Assembly: GCA_903827945.1 (NCBI GenBank)
Contig: CAIKKN010000024.1
Span: 92,698-156,697 of the forward strand
Direction of reading: 5' to 3'
DNA from: an uncultured Actinomycetes bacterium
Lineage (GTDB): Bacteria; Actinomycetota; Actinomycetes; Nanopelagicales; Nanopelagicaceae
Length of the DNA stretch: 64,000 nucleotides
Shown here: positions 1-10,521 of the stretch, one piece after another
Numbering within the stretch: position 1 is the stretch's first letter
How the letters are laid out: each line of letters begins with the position of its first letter
Translations under genes and position numbers: made by a program
Notes under the pieces: model-generated
Databases searched by the model: none
The model's input: only the letters and a program-made list of their open reading frames with translations
What the model was told of the DNA's origin: nothing

Positions 1-2
1 GA

Positions 3-665
3 GTTGATGCGATTGAAATCGGGTTTCCGTACAGCGATCCTGTTATGGATGGTCCAATCATTCAAGCAGCAGCCGATCTTTCTCTTAGCCAAGGAACTGG
101 CGCTCGTGAAGTCTTTAGCACTTTGGCGGCCGTGACCGCTCTTGGAACCCCTGCGGTTGTCATGACTTACTGGAATCCCATTGAACGCTATGGCGTTGAA
201 AATTTTGCTCGCAGCATTGCTGATGCCGGTGGATCGGGTGTTATTACCCCGGACTTAACAATTGAAGAGGCGCACCCTTGGCGCGATGCGGTGAAAAAAA
301 CAGGCATCAACAGTATTTTCGTGGTTGCCCCAAGCACGAATGATGATCGCCTAGCGCAAGTAACGGCTGAATGCAGTGGGTTTATTTACGCAGCCTCACT
401 CATGGGAGTGACGGGCACTCGCACATCAGTCTCATCATCTGCTCGAGATCTTGTAGGGCGCGTTAGAAAAGTTTCCTCGACTCCAGTTGCAGTTGGCTTG
501 GGTGTCTCAACGAGAGAACAAGCCCATGAGGTGGCTCAATACGCTGATGGAGTAATCGTTGGTTCAGCCTTTATTCGCTTGCTTCAGGAGAGTCAATCTA
601 TGGGAGAAGGACTTATTCGAGTTAAAGAACTTGCGCAATCTTTGGCGCAAGGGGTACGACGCTAG
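3..665 (+). CDS. trpA: Tryptophan synthase alpha chain, 5'-truncated by window edge
   Basis: The alpha subunit cleaves indole-3-glycerol phosphate to indole and glyceraldehyde 3-phosphate, and passes indole to TrpB. The frame is open from base 3. Its first residues contain the catalytic Glu (IEIGFPYSDP) followed by the Asp-containing MDGP segment typical of the active site. Further on are the barrel motifs GSGVITPDL, GVTGTRT (phosphate loop) and GVIVGSAF. About 40-45 N-terminal residues lie outside the window. Within the window the first ATG is at 45, but homology clearly extends upstream, so the true start is not seen. It is presumably the last gene of a trp operon; the next gene follows after 54 bp with its own Shine-Dalgarno. 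Confidence 0.95.
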   Translation, partial: VDAIEIGFPYSDPVMDGPIIQAAADLSLSQGTGAREVFSTLAAVTALGTPAVVMTYWNPIERYGVENFARSIADAGGSGVITPDLTIEEAHPWRDAVKKTGINSIFVVAPSTNDDRLAQVTAECSGFIYAASLMGVTGTRTSVSSSARDLVGRVRKVSSTPVAVGLGVSTREQAHEVAQYADGVIVGSAFIRLLQESQSMGEGLIRVKELAQSLAQGVRR

Positions 666-719
666 ATTTTCTCCGCTAAATTAGGCACATACGAAAACGT
701 TCGGATAGAGGAGTAGTAG

Positions 720-1391
720 ATGGCTCAGCAAAAAGGTGGAGATAAGACCACGCGCAATATAGTCATAGGCATGGTTCTACTTGTAGTCCTAGCCGGCGTC
801 GGTGCATCTTTGTTTTCAAGTCACTCCGTTAGTTCTGCTGCTAAACCAGTTGCGGCATCGAAGGCAGATGGTTACGGAATCATGTTTAATCCATCCGCTC
901 CAGTGCGCGTTGATTTCTGGGAAGACTTTCAGTGTCCAAACTGCCGGAATTTTGAAGCAGTTAATAACGCTTATATCAATTCACTAGTTGAGGCTGGAAA
1001 GATCAAGGCTGTGTATCACCCAATGTCATTCATCGGCCCTGAATCAATTATGGCTGCCAATGCAGCAGCTTGCGCCGCAGATGCAGGAAAGTTCCTTGCT
1101 TTTCACACCGCTCTATACGCAAATCAATCTAAGACTGAAAATTCTGGATTATGGAATCCACAAGTACTCACAGTGCTTGGCATTGGTTCGGGAATCAAAG
1201 ATAAGAAATTTGCTTCTTGCGTGAAAGACTCTAAGTATTCAGGCTGGGTCTCATTAATCGAAGCGGATGCCACTAAGGTTGGAGTGAATTCAACGCCTAC
1301 GGTATTTGTGGATGGAACTTTAATGCCATCAGAAAATTACTTGAATCTTGCTAAGTTCACCGCATTCCTTCAGAAAGCTGGAGTTAAGTAG
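720..1391 (+). CDS. DsbA-family thiol-disulfide oxidoreductase, membrane anchored
   Basis: This is a predicted extracytoplasmic disulfide oxidoreductase/isomerase of 223 aa. A single hydrophobic segment (about residues 13-33) anchors or exports it. The thioredoxin-fold active site is C72-P-N-C75 in the context DFQCPNCRNFE, and the partner cis-proline loop is T192-P193 (NSTPTVFV). Two further cysteines (C118, C167) could form a structural disulfide. ATG at 720 is preceded by a GAGGAG ribosome-binding site. It lies between trpA and lgt, a position also held by DsbA-like proteins in other actinobacteria. Substrate and redox direction cannot be read from sequence; it could act with a VKOR or DsbD-type partner elsewhere. 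Confidence 0.88.
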   Translation: MAQQKGGDKTTRNIVIGMVLLVVLAGVGASLFSSHSVSSAAKPVAASKADGYGIMFNPSAPVRVDFWEDFQCPNCRNFEAVNNAYINSLVEAGKIKAVYHPMSFIGPESIMAANAAACAADAGKFLAFHTALYANQSKTENSGLWNPQVLTVLGIGSGIKDKKFASCVKDSKYSGWVSLIEADATKVGVNSTPTVFVDGTLMPSENYLNLAKFTAFLQKAGVK

Positions 1392-1415
1392 CGGATTCTT
1401 TCCGAGGTATTTGAT

Positions 1416-2216
1416 ATGCACCGCTTCCTGCCGTCGCCGACGGTAAGCGCGGTGCATTTTGGTTTTTTAACAATTCACTTTTATGCCCTATCGATTCTTC
1501 TCGGAATTATCGTGGCCGTTTCTGTCGGGCGCCTTCGATATTCACAAGCTGGCGGTGATCTAGATGAGATAACCGATATTGCACTTTGGGCGATACCAGC
1601 AGGAATAGTTGGCGGACGGATTTATCATGTCATTACCTCCCCGGATGCATACTTTGGCGCACATGGAAAACCACTAGATGCACTAAAAATTTGGGAAGGA
1701 GGCATGGGAATCTGGGGCGCAATTGCACTCGGTACGGCTGTGGCTTTCTATGCATTCAAAAAGAAATCTCGATCCCTTAGCTTTGCCCAACTCGCCGATG
1801 CATTAGCTCCCGGATTGCTCATTGCGCAGGCAATTGGCCGATGGGGAAATTGGTTTAATGTCGAACTCTTCGGTGGACCATCCAAGCTTCCGTGGGCGCT
1901 AGAAATTCCATTTCAATCGCGCCCAGTGGGATATGAAATCTACTCAACATTTCACCCAACCTTTCTGTATGAATCCCTTTGGTGTTTTGCCGGTGCGGCG
2001 CTATTTATTTGGGTACCGCGATTGCGGCAGTTGCAGCCGGGTAAAGTCTTCATCGGGTATATAGCCTTTTATTGTTTAGGCAGACTCGGATTTGAAAGCT
2101 TGCGCATCGATCAAGCTCACTTGATTGGCGGGCTTAGAGTGAACATTTGGGTAAGTTTTGTGGGATTAAGTGTTTCAACCTTCTTTTTTCTAAAAGAGGG
2201 AAGAACTTCGCGATAA
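1416..2216 (+). CDS. lgt: Prolipoprotein diacylglyceryl transferase
   Basis: Lgt moves diacylglycerol from phosphatidylglycerol to the lipobox cysteine of prolipoproteins, the first step of lipoprotein maturation, in the cytoplasmic membrane. The 266-aa protein is polytopic, with hydrophobic segments throughout. It carries the Lgt signature GRWGNWFNVELFG (residues 141-153), and WEGGMGIWG (93-101) at the place of the enterobacterial HGG motif, where Glu replaces His, as is common in actinobacteria. HPTFLYES (180-187) is the conserved periplasmic segment. The start at 1416 has GAGG upstream. Its TAA stop (2214-2216) also forms the first three bases of a likely -10 box for the next gene. Confidence 0.95.
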   Translation: MHRFLPSPTVSAVHFGFLTIHFYALSILLGIIVAVSVGRLRYSQAGGDLDEITDIALWAIPAGIVGGRIYHVITSPDAYFGAHGKPLDALKIWEGGMGIWGAIALGTAVAFYAFKKKSRSLSFAQLADALAPGLLIAQAIGRWGNWFNVELFGGPSKLPWALEIPFQSRPVGYEIYSTFHPTFLYESLWCFAGAALFIWVPRLRQLQPGKVFIGYIAFYCLGRLGFESLRIDQAHLIGGLRVNIWVSFVGLSVSTFFFLKEGRTSR

Positions 2217-2219
2217 GGT
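2214..2219 (+). promoter_or_regulatory. -10 box (TAAGGT), leaderless VIT/CCC1 gene
   Basis: TAAGGT is followed by 6 nt and then the ATG at 2226. A start site about 6-7 nt after a -10 box would fall on the start codon and give a leaderless mRNA. The box begins with the stop codon of lgt. No convincing -35 is seen. GAGG at 2220-2223 could instead act as a weak Shine-Dalgarno for readthrough transcripts. Confidence 0.4.
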
Positions 2220-2225
2220 GAGGCT

Positions 2226-2933
2226 ATGAGTTTAGATGATGTCTTTGAGCGCAACCTTGAACACAAAGTACATAAGGCGGGCTGGCTTCGCGCCGCTGTA
2301 CTTGGAGCTAACGATGGTTTGGTTGCAACAGCTTCTTTGATGATTGGAATTTCTGCCGCAGGTAAGAGTGATTTCATTTTTACAGGCGGATGCGCGGGAA
2401 TTGCTGCCGGAGCAATGTCGATGGCGGTAGGAGAGTACATATCTGTCCGATCTCAAACGGATATCGAATTGGCTGACCGTCGAATTGAAGCGGAGCATCT
2501 TGCAATCGACCCTGAAGGGGAGCTCGAAGAACTTATACATATTTATATACAGCGCGGGCTCACCCGTGATTTGGCTGAAAAAGTTGCTCAAGCCATGCAT
2601 GAGAAGGATGCCCTTGAAGCTCATCTGCGCGATGAGTTAGGGCAGTTTGAACATACAAAGGCCCGTCCAGTTCAGGCAGCGTTAGCATCTGCCATCGCTT
2701 ACACCGCAGGTGGTCTAGTCCCACTCCTTGGAGCTTTAGCCCCATCTATGGGCGCAAAGGTAACGAGCATTGTCGTTTTCACCGTTGTTGGATTGGCCGG
2801 AACGGGATTTATCAGCTCGCGCCTAGCCGGCTCGCGCCTCCTGTCTACGGTTCTGCGAGTGGTAATTGGCGGCTCCCTCGGAATGGCGATCACTGCGGGA
2901 ATTGGTTCTTTGGTTCACCTTTCTGGCATCTAG
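2226..2933 (+). CDS. VIT1/CCC1-family metal (Fe/Mn) transporter
   Basis: This 235-aa membrane protein belongs to the vacuolar iron transporter family, whose members move Fe(II) or Mn(II) out of the cytoplasm. The signature LGANDGLVATASLMIG is at residues 26-41, with AAGAMSMAVGEYISVRSQ at 60-77. A cytoplasmic helical insert rich in Glu (about 78-140) follows, corresponding to the metal-binding domain of VIT proteins. Three more membrane spans (about 150-232) complete the five-span topology. The metal cannot be told from sequence. It lies directly after lgt with 9 bp between stop and start. In an aerobic organism with a large suf operon, a role in iron or manganese homeostasis is plausible inference. 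Confidence 0.9.
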   Translation: MSLDDVFERNLEHKVHKAGWLRAAVLGANDGLVATASLMIGISAAGKSDFIFTGGCAGIAAGAMSMAVGEYISVRSQTDIELADRRIEAEHLAIDPEGELEELIHIYIQRGLTRDLAEKVAQAMHEKDALEAHLRDELGQFEHTKARPVQAALASAIAYTAGGLVPLLGALAPSMGAKVTSIVVFTVVGLAGTGFISSRLAGSRLLSTVLRVVIGGSLGMAITAGIGSLVHLSGI

Positions 2934-3032
2934 TTGCTACCCTTTCCCACCAGTTCATAGCTATTAGCTATTGCGGTAGGGCCACTGTCGTCCCGATTGA
3001 ATGTAGTCGGAGATAGACAGGAGTTTGTGAGC

Positions 3033-6000
3033 ATGAGTCTTTTCAGCACAGTTCCCTCAGCGCAAGGTCTCTACGATCCCGCAAATGAAAAAGATTCCTG
3101 CGGTGTTGCGATGGTTGCAACCCTAAATAAGGTTCCTACTCACCACATCGTCTCTCAAGCACTCACTGCTCTTCGAAACCTCGAACATAGAGGTGCATCT
3201 GGCGCTGAACCAGATAGCGGCGACGGCGCAGGTATCTTGATTCGAATTCCCGATCAGTTCTATCGCGAAGTGACCAATTTTGAATTACCCGCCGCCGGAA
3301 AGTACGCAGCGGGAATTGCATTTATCGATTCATCTTTCTCAGATATGGATGCGCTCGCTCGCATTGCTGAAGAAGAAGGCTTAAATATTTTAGGTTGGCG
3401 TGATGTTCCAACCAATTCTTCCTCACTTGGCAAGACCGCGCTATCTGTAATGCCAAAATTTATTCAACTCTTTATTGCAGGAAAAAATAGCGAGGATGAT
3501 CTTAACTTGGATCGCCTTGCGTTTTGTTTCCGCAAGCGGGTGGAACACGATTTTCCAATTTACTTCCCATCACTTTCCACACGCACCATTGTCTATAAGG
3601 GCATGCTTACAACCGGTCAACTGGAAGAATTTTTCCCAGATCTTTCGGATGAACGTGTTGTATCTCCACTTGCGATTGTGCACTCGCGTTTTTCAACAAA
3701 TACTTTTCCGTCTTGGCCGCTTGCTCACCCATATCGTTTTATTGCGCATAACGGTGAAATCAATACAGTCAAGGGAAATCGAAATTGGATGAGAGCGCGC
3801 GAAGCACTTCTCGCTTCAGATTTAATTCCAGGAGATTTAACTCGACTATTTCCAATCGTTGATCAATCAGGAAGTGACTCAGCCTCCTTTGACGAAGTTT
3901 TAGAACTCCTCTACCTCGGCGGTCGTTCACTTCCTCAATCAATCTTGATGATGATTCCAGAAGCATGGGAAAACCACACAACCATGCCGAAGAATCGTAA
4001 GGATTTCTATCAGTTCCATTCAACCCTTATGGAAGCCTGGGATGGACCAGCATGCGTAACTTTCACAGACGGACTTCAACTTGGAGCAGTTCTAGATAGA
4101 AACGGATTGCGCCCATCGCGATACTGGGTCACAAAAGATGGACTTGTAGTACTTGCTTCAGAAGTTGGCGTATTGGATTTTGATCCTGCAAATATTGAAC
4201 GAAAGGGCCGCTTACAACCAGGACGCATGTTCTTGGTCGATATCGAGCAAGGTCGCATCATTGAAGACGGAGAAATTAAAGACGAGCTTGCTAATGCAGC
4301 TCCGTATGGAGAGTGGCTCAATGATGGGCTAGTTCGCCTTGCCGACCTTCCTGCGCGCGAACATATTATTTATCCTCACTCATCTGTTGTACGCCGTCAA
4401 CGCGCTTTTGGTTATACCGAAGAAGAATTACGCATCATCGTTGCACCGATGGCCAAATCTGGATTGGAACCGCTTGGATCAATGGGAACCGATACACCCA
4501 TTGCCGCGCTCTCAGATAAATCTCGTTTGCTTTTCGATTACTTTGCTCAACTTTTTGCGCAAGTAACAAATCCTCCACTGGATGCAATCCGCGAAGAACT
4601 TGTAACAAGCCTTGGTGGAAGCATTGGGCCAGAACATAATTTGCTTGATCCAGGTCCGCAATCTTGTCAACAGATTTCACTTGATTTCCCAGTGATTGAT
4701 AATGATGAACTAGCAAAGATTATTCACGTGAACGCCGAAGGTGATCGCGAAGGATTCCACTCGCACGTTGTACGTGGACTCTTTCCGGTAGCTGGCGGGG
4801 GAGAAGCGCTACGTCAGCGCATCGAAGAAATACGTGCCGAAGTTTCGCAGGCTATTAAAGATGGCGCACACATCATTGTGCTATCAGACCGCGATGGAGA
4901 TTCAGAAGATGCTCCAATTCCGTCATTACTTCTTACTGCAGCAGTTCACCACCACCTCATTCGGGAGAAAACTCGTACTCAAGTTGGATTGGTTGTTGAA
5001 ACGGGTGAAGTGCGCGAAGTTCACCATGTTGCACTACTTGTTGGTTTCGGCGCAGCTGCTGTAAATCCATATTTAGCGATGGAAAGTGCGGAAGACCTTG
5101 TTCGTCAGGGCGTAATTAAAGGAATCACTCCGGAGAAGGCAGTCGCTAATCTCATCAAGTCACTTGGTAAAGGCGTCTTGAAGGTAATGTCCAAAATGGG
5201 CATTTCCACTATTGCTTCGTACACAGGTGCTCAAGTATTCGAGGCTATCGGACTCTCACGTGAAGTAGTTGATGAGTACTTCACTGGACTTACCTCTCGT
5301 TTGGGTGGAGTTTCACTCGATGTGATTGCCGAAGAAACCATTAAGCGTCACCACATTGCTTACCCTCCTGGAGGGGAAGTTCCTGGATCAAAGAAATTAC
5401 AAATTGGCGGGGAATATCAATGGCGCCGCGAGGGAGAGCCGCATCTCTTTGACCCAGAGACAGTTTTCACTCTTCAGCATTCAACGCGTTCAAAGCGTTA
5501 CGACGTATTTAAGCGCTACACAAGCCGCATTGATAATCAATCAAAGTCGCTCATGACTTTGCGAGGACTTTTCACCTTCAAAGAGGGAGTACGCCCAGCA
5601 ATATCAATTGACGAAGTTGAGCCAATTTCGGAAATCGTTAAGCGCTTTGCTACTGGAGCGATGTCATTTGGTTCAATCTCCCAAGAAGCACATGAGAATT
5701 TGGCAATCGCAATGAACCGTATTGGTGGTAAATCCAATAGTGGCGAAGGCGGGGAAGACCCTGACCGTTTTGAAAAAGATGAAAACGGTGATTGGCGTCG
5801 ATCTGCAATCAAGCAGGTTGCCAGTGGACGTTTTGGCGTTACAAGTAACTACTTAATAAATGCCACAGATATTCAAATTAAAATGGCGCAGGGAGCAAAA
5901 CCGGGAGAAGGCGGTCAACTTCCAGGAAATAAGGTCTATCCATGGGTTGCCAAAGTCCGACACTCGACCCCGGGCGTAGGTCTCATTTCACCTCCGCCTC

Positions 6001-7541
6001 ACCACGATATTTACTCAATTGAAGATCTTGCACAACTCATTCATGATTTAAAGAATGCAAATAAGGATGCTCGCATTCATGTAAAGCTTGTTGCCGAAGT
6101 AGGCGTCGGAACAGTTGCAGCCGGTGTTTCTAAAGCACATGCCGATGTAGTTCTGATCTCTGGACATGATGGGGGAACAGGTGCATCGCCCCTTACCTCT
6201 CTTAAACACGCAGGGGCTCCATGGGAGCTCGGCTTAGCTGAAACACAACAGACATTGATGCTCAATGGTCTACGTGATCGCATTGTTGTTCAAGTAGATG
6301 GGCAAATGAAGACGGGGCGCGATGTAGTAATTGCAGCTCTATTAGGAGCAGAAGAATTCGGTTTCGCAACCGCTCCGCTTGTGGTTTCAGGTTGCATCAT
6401 GATGCGCGTCTGCCACCTAGATACTTGCCCGGTCGGGGTAGCAACGCAAAATCCAGAACTTCGTGCAAAATTTTCTGGAAAGCCAGAGTTTGTGGAGACA
6501 TTCTTCGAATACATTGCTGAAGAAGTTCGCGAATGGCTTGCAAAGTTAGGTTTTAAATCAATTGATGAAGCAATTGGTCAAGTCGAAATTCTTGATACAA
6601 AGGAAGCGGTCAACCACTGGAAGGCGAGCGGTCTAGATCTTTCACCATTGTTACTTGCTCCGTCTGTTGCGGGGGAGAGAAAGAATACAACGGGTCAAGA
6701 GCATGGACTTGATGCGGCTCTGGACAACGAACTCATCAAGCTTGCAGAAGCAGCCCTCATGAAAAGCGAGCCCGTGCGATTCGCATCAAGTGTGCGAAAT
6801 GTAAACCGCACTGTGGGAACCATGTTAGGTGCAGAAATTACAAAGCGCTTTGGAGCAGTGGGACTTCCGGCTGGAACAATTGACATCACATTGCATGGAT
6901 CGGCTGGGCAGTCGCTAGGCGCATTTATTCCAAGCGGACTTCTGATTCGACTCTATGGAGATTCTAATGACTATGTGGGCAAGGGATTATCTGGCGGAAG
7001 AGTGATTGTTCGCCCTGATGAGAAAGCAACATTTAGTTCAGAAGAGAACATCATCGCCGGAAATGTCATCGGTTACGGTGCGACAAGTGGCGAGATTCTG
7101 ATTCGCGGAATTGTCGGTGAACGCTTCTGTGTCCGAAATTCAGGTGCCACTGCAGTGGTTGAAGGTATCGGCGATCACGGGTGTGAATACATGACGGGCG
7201 GGCAGGTACTTATTCTTGGGCGGACAGGTCGAAACTTTGCTGCCGGCATGTCCGGAGGTCGGGCATTTGTTCTTGATTTGGATGATCGTCTTGTGAATCC
7301 AGATATGGTGGACGTACTTTCTCTTCCTAGTGATCAAGAAGAAAGCGTTCAAGAGATGCTCTCACTCTTTTATACAGAAACAGGTTCAGTTGTTGCAAAG
7401 TCACTGATGGAGGATTGGCAAAGTGCGAAGGCAAGAATTTCACTTGTGATGCCGCGTGATTATGCACGAGTTTTAGCTGCGATGGAACGAGCAGAGCGCG
7501 AAGGTCTGGACGTCGATAAAGTAGTTATGGAGGCAATCTAA
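3033..7541 (+). CDS. gltB: Glutamate synthase (NADPH) large subunit
   Basis: GltB converts glutamine plus 2-oxoglutarate to two glutamates using electrons delivered by GltD. ATG 3033 has AGGAG 9 nt upstream and yields 1502 aa; the frame is open to a TTG at 2997, which lacks support. After a 22-residue propeptide, C23 (DSCGVAM) is the expected N-terminal nucleophile of the class II amidotransferase domain (about 23-430). A central domain, an FMN-binding synthase barrel, the 3Fe-4S motif [12 protein letters not shown] and a C-terminal beta-helix with [10 protein letters not shown] and GGRVIV repeats follow in the usual order. Length is normal for the family. The stop codon overlaps the gltD start (TAATG), so the two are translationally coupled. 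Confidence 0.97.
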   Translation: MSLFSTVPSAQGLYDPANEKDSCGVAMVATLNKVPTHHIVSQALTALRNLEHRGASGAEPDSGDGAGILIRIPDQFYREVTNFELPAAGKYAAGIAFIDSSFSDMDALARIAEEEGLNILGWRDVPTNSSSLGKTALSVMPKFIQLFIAGKNSEDDLNLDRLAFCFRKRVEHDFPIYFPSLSTRTIVYKGMLTTGQLEEFFPDLSDERVVSPLAIVHSRFSTNTFPSWPLAHPYRFIAHNGEINTVKGNRNWMRAREALLASDLIPGDLTRLFPIVDQSGSDSASFDEVLELLYLGGRSLPQSILMMIPEAWENHTTMPKNRKDFYQFHSTLMEAWDGPACVTFTDGLQLGAVLDRNGLRPSRYWVTKDGLVVLASEVGVLDFDPANIERKGRLQPGRMFLVDIEQGRIIEDGEIKDELANAAPYGEWLNDGLVRLADLPAREHIIYPHSSVVRRQRAFGYTEEELRIIVAPMAKSGLEPLGSMGTDTPIAALSDKSRLLFDYFAQLFAQVTNPPLDAIREELVTSLGGSIGPEHNLLDPGPQSCQQISLDFPVIDNDELAKIIHVNAEGDREGFHSHVVRGLFPVAGGGEALRQRIEEIRAEVSQAIKDGAHIIVLSDRDGDSEDAPIPSLLLTAAVHHHLIREKTRTQVGLVVETGEVREVHHVALLVGFGAAAVNPYLAMESAEDLVRQGVIKGITPEKAVANLIKSLGKGVLKVMSKMGISTIASYTGAQVFEAIGLSREVVDEYFTGLTSRLGGVSLDVIAEETIKRHHIAYPPGGEVPGSKKLQIGGEYQWRREGEPHLFDPETVFTLQHSTRSKRYDVFKRYTSRIDNQSKSLMTLRGLFTFKEGVRPAISIDEVEPISEIVKRFATGAMSFGSISQEAHENLAIAMNRIGGKSNSGEGGEDPDRFEKDENGDWRRSAIKQVASGRFGVTSNYLINATDIQIKMAQGAKPGEGGQLPGNKVYPWVAKVRHSTPGVGLISPPPHHDIYSIEDLAQLIHDLKNANKDARIHVKLVAEVGVGTVAAGVSKAHADVVLISGHDGGTGASPLTSLKHAGAPWELGLAETQQTLMLNGLRDRIVVQVDGQMKTGRDVVIAALLGAEEFGFATAPLVVSGCIMMRVCHLDTCPVGVATQNPELRAKFSGKPEFVETFFEYIAEEVREWLAKLGFKSIDEAIGQVEILDTKEAVNHWKASGLDLSPLLLAPSVAGERKNTTGQEHGLDAALDNELIKLAEAALMKSEPVRFASSVRNVNRTVGTMLGAEITKRFGAVGLPAGTIDITLHGSAGQSLGAFIPSGLLIRLYGDSNDYVGKGLSGGRVIVRPDEKATFSSEENIIAGNVIGYGATSGEILIRGIVGERFCVRNSGATAVVEGIGDHGCEYMTGGQVLILGRTGRNFAAGMSGGRAFVLDLDDRLVNPDMVDVLSLPSDQEESVQEMLSLFYTETGSVVAKSLMEDWQSAKARISLVMPRDYARVLAAMERAEREGLDVDKVVMEAI

Positions 7542-8998
7542 TGGCTGATCCAAAAGGTTTCTTAACTGTTCAACGTGAAACTCCAACACGTCGCCCAGTA
7601 GATGTTCGCATTCAAGATTGGAAAGAAGTTTACGAACCTCAAGAGTTTGCCCATCTGCAAAAGCAAGCAAGTCGTTGTATGGATTGTGGCATTCCCTTTT
7701 GCCATCAGGGTTGCCCACTTGGAAACCTCATTCCGGAATGGAATGATTTAATTTGGCGCGGAGAAAAGAAAGAAGCCGTTGCAAGATTGCATGCGACAAA
7801 TAATTTTCCTGAATTCACAGGGCGTCTTTGCCCAGCACCTTGCGAAACAGCATGTGTTGTTGGAATTAATGGAAATCCTGTAACCATCAAACAAGTAGAA
7901 CTTCGCACGATTGAAGAAGCATTCGACTATGGAGATGTTCAGCCTCTCGCGCCAGATCGCTTATCTGGAAAGACAGTTGCAGTAATTGGTTCTGGTCCTG
8001 CAGGACTCGCTGCTGCCCAACAGCTCACCCGCGCTGGCCACACCGTTGCTGTCTATGAACGTGCAGAGAAAGTTGGCGGTTTGCTTCGCTATGGAATTCC
8101 AGAATTTAAAATGGAGAAAAGTATTGTTGATCGTCGCATAACTCAGATGGAGGGTGAAGGCACGCGTTTTCGCGCGGGAGTTAATGTTGGCGTAGACATC
8201 ACTGGACACCAACTCCGCACTAAATACGATGCAATTGTGCTTGCTGTGGGTTCCACGAATTGGCGCGATCTGCCAGTTCCAGGAAGAGAACTCAAAGGAA
8301 TTTATCAAGCTATGGAGTTCTTACCTTGGGGAAATAAACAGGGCTTAGGTGAGCTTGCAGGAGAACCTCCAATTAATGCACATGGTAAGCATGTTGTCAT
8401 TCTTGGCGGAGGAGATACAGGGGCAGATTGCCTCGGAACTTCAATCCGACAAGGCGCTGCAAGTGTTACTCAACTTGAAATCATGCCTCGTCCAACGGAA
8501 GAACGCCCCAGTGCTCAACCATGGCCAACATATCCAATGCTTTATCGTGTAAGTAGCGCCCACGAAGAAGGCGGGGAGAGAATCTATTCGGTTTCTACAG
8601 AAGAATTCTTGGGCGATGGAAATGGAAATCTTCGCGCACTGAAGTTGGTAGAGATGGTCTTTGAAAATGGAAGATTTGAAAAGGTTCCAGGGAGTGAAAG
8701 AGAAATTCCTGCCGATCTAGTTTTCCTTGCCATGGGCTTTGTAGGTCCAGAGAAGTCCGCACTTCTTGAGCAGTTAGAAGTTGAATTTGATGATCGTGGA
8801 AACATTAAAAGAGATAGTGAATTTTCGACAAACATTGAAGGTGTCTTTGTTGCTGGTGATGCCGGTCGCGGTCAATCCCTCATTGTCTGGGCAATCGCTG
8901 AAGGTAGAAGCGTTGCTGCTGCTGTTGACACATTTCTTGTTGGTGAAACGCAACTCCCTGCGCCAATTGAGCCAACTGCACGTCCTTTGATGGTTTAG
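7541..8998 (+). CDS. gltD: Glutamate synthase small subunit (NADPH-dependent)
   Basis: GltD oxidises NADPH through FAD and passes electrons via 4Fe-4S clusters to GltB. The 485-aa protein has N-terminal cysteine clusters C46-C49-C54-C58 (CMDCGIPFCHQGC) and C97-C101-C105 for the Fe-S centres. The FAD Rossmann motif GSGPAG is at 150-155, KVGGLLRYGIPEFK follows it, and the NADPH-binding GGGDTGADC is near residue 290. The C-terminal FVAGDAGRGQSLIVWAI closes the FAD site. It overlaps gltB by one base. Its TAG stop (8996-8998) doubles as the start of a likely -10 box for pyk. Confidence 0.97.
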   Translation: MADPKGFLTVQRETPTRRPVDVRIQDWKEVYEPQEFAHLQKQASRCMDCGIPFCHQGCPLGNLIPEWNDLIWRGEKKEAVARLHATNNFPEFTGRLCPAPCETACVVGINGNPVTIKQVELRTIEEAFDYGDVQPLAPDRLSGKTVAVIGSGPAGLAAAQQLTRAGHTVAVYERAEKVGGLLRYGIPEFKMEKSIVDRRITQMEGEGTRFRAGVNVGVDITGHQLRTKYDAIVLAVGSTNWRDLPVPGRELKGIYQAMEFLPWGNKQGLGELAGEPPINAHGKHVVILGGGDTGADCLGTSIRQGAASVTQLEIMPRPTEERPSAQPWPTYPMLYRVSSAHEEGGERIYSVSTEEFLGDGNGNLRALKLVEMVFENGRFEKVPGSEREIPADLVFLAMGFVGPEKSALLEQLEVEFDDRGNIKRDSEFSTNIEGVFVAGDAGRGQSLIVWAIAEGRSVAAAVDTFLVGETQLPAPIEPTARPLMV

Positions 8999-9001
8999 GC
9001 T
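8996..9001 (+). promoter_or_regulatory. -10 box (TAGGCT), leaderless pyk
   Basis: TAGGCT overlaps the gltD stop codon and is followed by GTCACT and then ATG at 9008. The same TAGGCT-N6-start arrangement occurs before coaE and ctaA. There is no Shine-Dalgarno before the pyk ATG, which fits leaderless initiation. No -35 is recognisable. Confidence 0.5.
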
Positions 9002-9007
9002 GTCACT

Positions 9008-10450
9008 ATGCGTAGAGCGAAAATAGTTTGCACAATGGGACCAGCAGTCGAGTCCCCAGAAAAAGTAGCCGAATTGATTGAAGCTGGAATGAATATGGCC
9101 AGGCTCAACCTTTCCCACGGTGGTTATGAGGAACATCAGAATCGTTTAGATCGAGTAAGAAGCGCGGCGGCTAAGGCTGGAAAGTCAGTTGCAATTCTCG
9201 TAGACCTTCAAGGCCCCAAGATCCGCCTTGCGAGATTCAAAGATGGCCCGCACGAACTTTTCCGCGGAGATATTTTCACAATCACGACAGATGAAGTCGA
9301 GGGAACTAAAGAACGTTGCGGAACAACCTTCAAAGGGCTGCCAGGAGATTGCAAAGCCGGCGATAAAATTTTGATTGATGATGGAAAAGTTGCTGTTGAA
9401 GTTGTAGAAGTGAAGGGGAACGATGTTGTAACTAAAGTTACCCAACCTGGTTTTGTTAGCAACAACAAGGGCATTAACCTCCCAGGCGTTTCAGTCTCAG
9501 TTCCAGCGTTATCTGAAAAAGATAAGGAAGATTTACGCTGGGGATTGAATGCGGGAGCCGATTTCATAGCGCTCTCATTTGTTAGAAATGCGGCAGATAT
9601 CGATGATGTTCATCGCATCATGGATGAAGTTGGAATTCGCCGCCCAGTGATTGCCAAAATTGAAAAGCCTCAGGCAGTGGAGAATCTCGAAGAGATAGTC
9701 ACGGCTTTCGACGGAATTATGGTTGCTCGCGGAGATTTAGGCGTGGAAATGCCAATAGAAGAGGTACCGCTGGTTCAAAAGCGTTGCGTGACTCTTGCTC
9801 GTGAGCAAGCCAAGCCGGTAATTGTGGCGACGCAGATGCTTGATTCAATGATTTCGAATTCAACGCCAACACGTGCCGAAGCGACTGACTGCGCCAATGC
9901 GGTGCTAGATGGCGCTGATGCTCTGATGCTTTCTGGAGAAACCAGCGTGGGCGCTTTCCCTATCGAAGCAGTGACAATCATGGGGCGAATTATCGAGCGC
10001 ACAGAAGAGGCAATGCTCGACAAGATTCCACCGCTCCAACATCAACCAGTGACAAAGGGTGGGGCAATCACAAAAGCTGCAACCGAAGTCGGCGCGATTG
10101 TTCGGGCTAAGTATTTAGTTGCATTCACCCAAAGCGGAGATTCTGCTCGCAGAATGGCGCGTTTGCGCTCACCAATTCCAATTCTTGCTCTAACCCCAGA
10201 AGTTGCGGTCTACAACCAGCTTGCTCTCTCATGGGGCGTTGAGCCAATGATCACTCCTTCAGTTGATCACACCGATGAGATGGTTAAGCAAGTGGATGCG
10301 ATTCTCCTTGAATCTGGGCGCGCCAAAAAAGGCGAGCCAGTCATGATTATCGCGGGGGCGCCTCCAGGAATTCCTGGATCGACAAATGCGATGAGAGTTC
10401 ACGTAGTTGGGGATGCCGTAGACGGCATTGCTCCTGCTTATCGAAAGTAA
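9008..10450 (+). CDS. pyk: Pyruvate kinase
   Basis: Pyruvate kinase transfers phosphate from phosphoenolpyruvate to ADP, the last step of glycolysis. The 480-aa protein shows the N-terminal RRAKIVCTMGPA and MARLNLSHG motifs. The metal and substrate region follows: AKIEKP, MVARGDLGVEMP and ATQMLDSMISNSTPTRAE, with DALMLSGETSVG after it. The C-terminal allosteric domain is present. Length is typical of the type I/II enzyme. It lies 9 bp after gltD but probably has its own promoter overlapping the gltD stop. The order pyk, tRNA-Leu, ANTAR regulator matches that recalled for other actinobacteria. Confidence 0.97.
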   Translation: MRRAKIVCTMGPAVESPEKVAELIEAGMNMARLNLSHGGYEEHQNRLDRVRSAAAKAGKSVAILVDLQGPKIRLARFKDGPHELFRGDIFTITTDEVEGTKERCGTTFKGLPGDCKAGDKILIDDGKVAVEVVEVKGNDVVTKVTQPGFVSNNKGINLPGVSVSVPALSEKDKEDLRWGLNAGADFIALSFVRNAADIDDVHRIMDEVGIRRPVIAKIEKPQAVENLEEIVTAFDGIMVARGDLGVEMPIEEVPLVQKRCVTLAREQAKPVIVATQMLDSMISNSTPTRAEATDCANAVLDGADALMLSGETSVGAFPIEAVTIMGRIIERTEEAMLDKIPPLQHQPVTKGGAITKAATEVGAIVRAKYLVAFTQSGDSARRMARLRSPIPILALTPEVAVYNQLALSWGVEPMITPSVDHTDEMVKQVDAILLESGRAKKGEPVMIIAGAPPGIPGSTNAMRVHVVGDAVDGIAPAYRK

Positions 10451-10521
10451 GCTCCACTTTTAATTCGCTCATATCTCTTGAAGGTTATAAACTCTGGCCA
10501 GTAAGAAAATTGCAGGAAACG

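Noticed and set aside
1692..1718. Glu in place of His in the Lgt HGG region
   Set aside because: This substitution is common in actinobacterial Lgt; the rest of the active-site signature is intact.
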